Part shown: one piece after another, positions 4,981-7,781 of the stretch
Position numbering within the stretch: the stretch's first letter is position 1
How the letters are laid out: each line of letters begins with the position of its first letter
DNA from: Clostridium sp. CAG:914
Lineage (GTDB): Bacteria; Bacillota_I; Bacilli_A; RF39; UBA660
DNA length: 7,781 nt
Assembly: GCA_000437895.1 (NCBI GenBank)
Contig: FR902123.1
Span: 28,394 to 36,174, forward strand
Direction: 5' to 3'
The notes under the pieces: model-generated
What the model saw: the letters and a program-made list of their open reading frames with translations, nothing else
Told to the model about the DNA's origin: nothing
The model's database searches: none
Position numbers and translations under genes: made by a program

Positions 4981-7617
4981 ATGAAGTATGTTTATGCTTT
5001 TAAAGAAGGTAATGCCAGTATGCGTAACTTACTTGGTGGAAAAGGTGCTAACTTAGCCGAAATGACTAATTTAGGATTACCTATACCTCAAGGATTCACA
5101 GTTACTACTGAAGCATGTACTGAATACTACAATTGTGGTAAAAAAATAAGTAAAGAAATAGAAGAAGAAATATTTAAAGCAATTGGAGAATTAGAAAAAA
5201 TCCAAGGAAAGAAGTTTGGAGATAATGAAGATCCACTTTTAGTGTCAGTTCGTTCTGGTGCTAGAGCTAGTATGCCTGGTATGATGGATACAATATTAAA
5301 TCTAGGACTTAATGATGAAGCAGTTGAAGGATTTGCTAAAAAGACAAATAATCCAAGATTTGCTTATGATTCATATAGAAGATTTATTCAAATGTATTCT
5401 GATGTTGTTATGGAAGTTAATAAATCTTTCTTTGAGAAGATTATTGATGAATTAAAAGAAGAATTAGGAGTACATTATGATACTGAACTTAATGTTGATA
5501 ATTTAAAAGAACTTGTTAAAAGATTTAAGAAAGTTTATAGTGATCATATGAATGGGGAAGAATTCCCACAAGATGCACGTGAACAATTAATGGGAGCAGT
5601 TAAAGCAGTATTTAGATCTTGGGATAATCCAAGAGCTATAGTATATCGTCGTATGAATGATATACCAGGAGATTGGGGAACTGCCGTTAATGTTCAAGCA
5701 ATGGTATTTGGTAATATGGGAGATACATCTGGAACAGGTGTTGCATTTACAAGAAATCCATCTACTGGAGAAAAAGGTATATATGGAGAATATTTAATAA
5801 ATGCACAAGGTGAAGACGTAGTAGCAGGTGTTAGAACTCCACAACCTATTACTAAATTAGCTGAAGATTTACCTGAATGTTATGAAGAATTTATTAAAAT
5901 TGCTACAAAACTAGAAAATCACTATAAAGATATGCAAGATATGGAATTCACTATTCAAGAAGGTAAATTATATTTCTTACAAACAAGAAATGGTAAGAGA
6001 ACAGCACAAGCTGCTATTAATATAGCATGTGACCTAGTAGATGAAGGAATGATTACTCCTGAAGAAGCTATTTTAAGAATAGATGCTAAATCATTAGATC
6101 AATTATTACATCCAATGTTTGATAAAGATGAATTAGCAAAAGGAGAAGTAATTGGTTCTGCACTACCTGCATCACCTGGAGCAGCAGCTGGTAAAATTTA
6201 TTTTAATGCAGAAGATGCTAAAAACGCTGGAAAAGGTGGAAGAGGAGAAAGAGTTATTCTAGTTAGACTTGAAACCACTCCTGAAGATATTGAAGGTATG
6301 GTAGCTAGCCAAGGTGTACTAACAGTACGTGGTGGAATGACATCTCACGCTGCTGTTGTTGCTCGTGGCATGGGTACTTGCTGTGTATCTGGATGTGGCG
6401 AAATAAAGATTAATGAAGAAAAGAAAGAATTTACTTTAGGGAATTATACATTCCATGAAGGAGATTATATTTCATTAGATGGATCTACTGGTAAAATATA
6501 TAAAGGTGATATTAAAACAGTTCCAGCTTCTGTTACTGGTAACTTTGGTAGAATTATGGCTTGGGCTGACGAGAATAGACGCCTTAAAGTAAGAACTAAT
6601 GCTGATAATCCAAGAGATACTAAGAAAGCTGTTGAACTTGGAGCAGAAGGTATTGGACTATGTCGTACAGAGCATATGTTCTTTGAAGAAGATAGAATAC
6701 CTAAGATTAGAAAAATGATTCTATCTGAAACAGTTGAGGATAGAGAAGAAGCATTGAATGAATTAATTCCATTCCAAAAGGGTGACTTTAAAGCTATGTA
6801 TAAAGTACTTAATGGCCTTCCAATGACAGTTCGTTATTTAGATCCACCATTACATGAATTTTTACCTACAGAAGAAGAGGATATTATTGCACTTGCTAAA
6901 GACATGAATGTTTCTGTAGAAAAATTAAAAGAAAAAATATCTGATTTACATGAATTTAATCCAATGATGGGACATCGTGGATGTCGTTTAGCAGTAACTT
7001 ATCCAGAAATAGCTAAAATGCAAACTAGAGCACTAATGGAGGCTGCTATTGAAGTAAGTGAAGAAGAAGGAATAGAAATAGTTCCAGAAATAATGATACC
7101 ACTAGTTGGAGAAGAAAAAGAACTTAAATTTGTTAAAGATATAGTTGTAGAAACAGCAGAACTTGTTAAGAAAGAAAAGAATAGTGATATGCAATATCAT
7201 ATTGGTACAATGATAGAAATACCAAGAGCTGCCCTAACAGCAGATGCTATTGCCAAAGAAGCAGAATTCTTCTCATTTGGTACAAACGATTTAACACAAA
7301 TGACTTTTGGTTTCTCAAGAGACGATGCTGGAAAATTCTTAGATTCTTATTATCAAAATAAGATTTATGAATCTGATCCATTCGCTAAATTAGATCAAAC
7401 AGGTGTAGGACAATTAGTAGAAATGGCTGTAGAAAAAGGTAGAAAGACAAGACCAAATATTAAACTTGGTATATGCGGAGAACATGGTGGAGAACCATCA
7501 TCAATAGAATTCTGTAATAGAATAGGACTTGATTATGTATCTTGTTCACCATTTAGAGTACCTATTGCTAGACTTGCTGCGGCACAGGCCGCAATAAAGG
7601 ATAAGGGGAACAAATAA
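4981..7617 (+). CDS. ppdK: pyruvate, phosphate dikinase
   Basis: PPDK reversibly converts ATP, phosphate and pyruvate to AMP, pyrophosphate and PEP. In many anaerobic Firmicutes it can run in the glycolytic direction, saving energy through PPi, or make PEP. The protein is complete at 878 residues, the normal length. The N-terminal ATP-grasp-type nucleotide domain covers about 1-340 (GGKGANLAEM at 19-28 with Lys21; VSVRSGARASMPGMMDT with Arg91). The swivelling phosphohistidine domain is about 420-505, with GGMTSHAAVVARGMG and catalytic His456. The C-terminal PEP/pyruvate TIM barrel (about 515-875) carries CRTEHMFFEE, SFGTNDLTQM and catalytic Cys832 in GICGEHGGEPSSIEFC. Thr454, two residues before His456, corresponds to the position that PDRP-type regulators phosphorylate in other organisms; no PDRP gene is in the window. 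The gene has its own promoter and seems monocistronic, with tandem palindromes just upstream. Confidence 0.98.
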   Translation: MKYVYAFKEGNASMRNLLGGKGANLAEMTNLGLPIPQGFTVTTEACTEYYNCGKKISKEIEEEIFKAIGELEKIQGKKFGDNEDPLLVSVRSGARASMPGMMDTILNLGLNDEAVEGFAKKTNNPRFAYDSYRRFIQMYSDVVMEVNKSFFEKIIDELKEELGVHYDTELNVDNLKELVKRFKKVYSDHMNGEEFPQDAREQLMGAVKAVFRSWDNPRAIVYRRMNDIPGDWGTAVNVQAMVFGNMGDTSGTGVAFTRNPSTGEKGIYGEYLINAQGEDVVAGVRTPQPITKLAEDLPECYEEFIKIATKLENHYKDMQDMEFTIQEGKLYFLQTRNGKRTAQAAINIACDLVDEGMITPEEAILRIDAKSLDQLLHPMFDKDELAKGEVIGSALPASPGAAAGKIYFNAEDAKNAGKGGRGERVILVRLETTPEDIEGMVASQGVLTVRGGMTSHAAVVARGMGTCCVSGCGEIKINEEKKEFTLGNYTFHEGDYISLDGSTGKIYKGDIKTVPASVTGNFGRIMAWADENRRLKVRTNADNPRDTKKAVELGAEGIGLCRTEHMFFEEDRIPKIRKMILSETVEDREEALNELIPFQKGDFKAMYKVLNGLPMTVRYLDPPLHEFLPTEEEDIIALAKDMNVSVEKLKEKISDLHEFNPMMGHRGCRLAVTYPEIAKMQTRALMEAAIEVSEEEGIEIVPEIMIPLVGEEKELKFVKDIVVETAELVKKEKNSDMQYHIGTMIEIPRAALTADAIAKEAEFFSFGTNDLTQMTFGFSRDDAGKFLDSYYQNKIYESDPFAKLDQTGVGQLVEMAVEKGRKTRPNIKLGICGEHGGEPSSIEFCNRIGLDYVSCSPFRVPIARLAAAQAAIKDKGNK

Positions 7618-7762
7618 TCCCTTAAAATAAGGACTTTTGAAGATTTTGACTTATAACAAAATATCAAAAAAATAACAAATAAAAGACTGATGAAGCGAAT
7701 TTGGTCGCACATTGGTCTTTTTTTATGGTATATGTAATAATCGCTATATGAGGTGACTAACT
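7618..7762 (+). promoter_or_regulatory. possible structured leader (L20-type) of infC
   Basis: The 145 bases between ppdK and the putative ATT start contain a hairpin with a T-run and several long-range complementarities. AGCGA (7694-7698), part of the hairpin, can pair instead with TCGCT (7741-7745). GACTTTT (7632-7638) and TTGACTT (7646-7652) can each pair with the start-codon region (7766-7772 and 7768-7774). Firmicute and Tenericute infC-rpmI-rplT operons are commonly preceded by an L20-binding leader that controls premature termination. I cannot confirm the L20 fold by eye. A TTGACT at 7646-7651 has no convincing -10 box at normal spacing. Confidence 0.35.
7682..7724 (+). terminator. strong intrinsic terminator/attenuator hairpin after ppdK
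   Basis: AAAGACTGATG (7682-7692) pairs along its full 11 bases (two wobbles) with CATTGGTCTTT (7710-7720). Inside, GCGA (7695-7698) pairs with TCGC (7705-7708) around a six-base loop, and seven T's run over 7718-7724. It can end ppdK transcription, but its position only about 25 bases before a ribosome binding site also fits an attenuator for the next gene. Confidence 0.85.
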
Positions 7763-7781
7763 ATTAAAAGTCAAGCACTTT
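7763..7781 (+). CDS. infC: possible start of infC (translation initiation factor IF3), ATT start, truncated by the window edge
   Basis: A strong ribosome binding site GAGGTG (7750-7755) is not followed by any usable ATG, GTG or TTG: the GTG inside it runs into TAA after four codons. At seven bases' spacing there is ATT (7763-7765), then AAA AGT CAA GCA CTT, giving M(I)KSQAL before the edge. infC is the textbook bacterial gene starting with ATT, and Bacillus IF3 begins (I)SKDQLVNE, with Leu at the same position six. Only six codons are visible, so the call depends on the start codon, the spacing and the leader-like region upstream. A different gene starting beyond the edge is possible. Confidence 0.4.

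Noticed and set aside
7687..7710. CTGATGA core resembling a hammerhead ribozyme
   Set aside because: There is no GAAA after the following stem and no third helix with a cleavage site; the bases are explained by the terminator hairpin.

Overview
This AT-rich window has genes on both strands, AGA-dominated arginine codons, standard stop codons (TGG is used for Trp) and strong GGAG-type ribosome binding sites. Its protein set looks like a low-GC Firmicute, most likely an uncultured or gut Bacilli/Erysipelotrichia/RF39-like lineage. That placement is inferred from protein character and gene order; there is no rRNA in the window.

Layout. Positions 2-694 hold the C-terminal part of a U32-family protein (TrhP/YrrO-like, tRNA hydroxylation) that runs off the left edge. 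A sigma-A-type promoter follows, then a tight two-gene operon of greA (782-1246) and tig (1256-2500), closed by a hairpin terminator. The order U32 gene then greA is reminiscent of the Bacillus yrrO-udk-greA neighbourhood without udk. Convergent to it on the minus strand is a tRNA cluster, transcribed Lys(CUU), Ile(GAU), Glu(UUC), with its own terminator at 2537-2559 and a near-consensus promoter between the Lys and Ile genes.

The accessory-looking part is 2990-4980. A promoter and good ribosome binding site lead into only 13 codons (3088-3129). Their first ten residues read like the start of a CoA-disulfide reductase/NADH oxidase-type flavoprotein, and then the frame breaks. An unrecognised 145-residue acidic protein (3122-3559) begins at that point, followed by a possible 41-residue overlapping ORF (3543-3668). 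Next, with its own promoter, is a two-helix membrane protein resembling DUF5305 (3799-4821). Two tandem 20-bp palindromes lie directly in front of the ppdK promoter.

The last large gene is complete ppdK (4981-7617), pyruvate phosphate dikinase, a central-metabolism enzyme. After it come a strong hairpin with a T-run (7682-7724), a GAGGTG ribosome binding site, and no ordinary start codon. An ATT codon lies at the right spacing, which is the classic form of an infC (IF3) start, so the final 150 bases may be an infC leader with an attenuator.

Functionally most of the window is housekeeping: tRNA modification, transcript cleavage, protein folding, tRNAs and PEP/pyruvate metabolism. I see no defence system, CRISPR array, transposase or complete mobile element. 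The points most worth a second look are the flavoprotein relic and its orphan neighbour, the tandem palindromes before ppdK, and the possible ATT-start infC leader.
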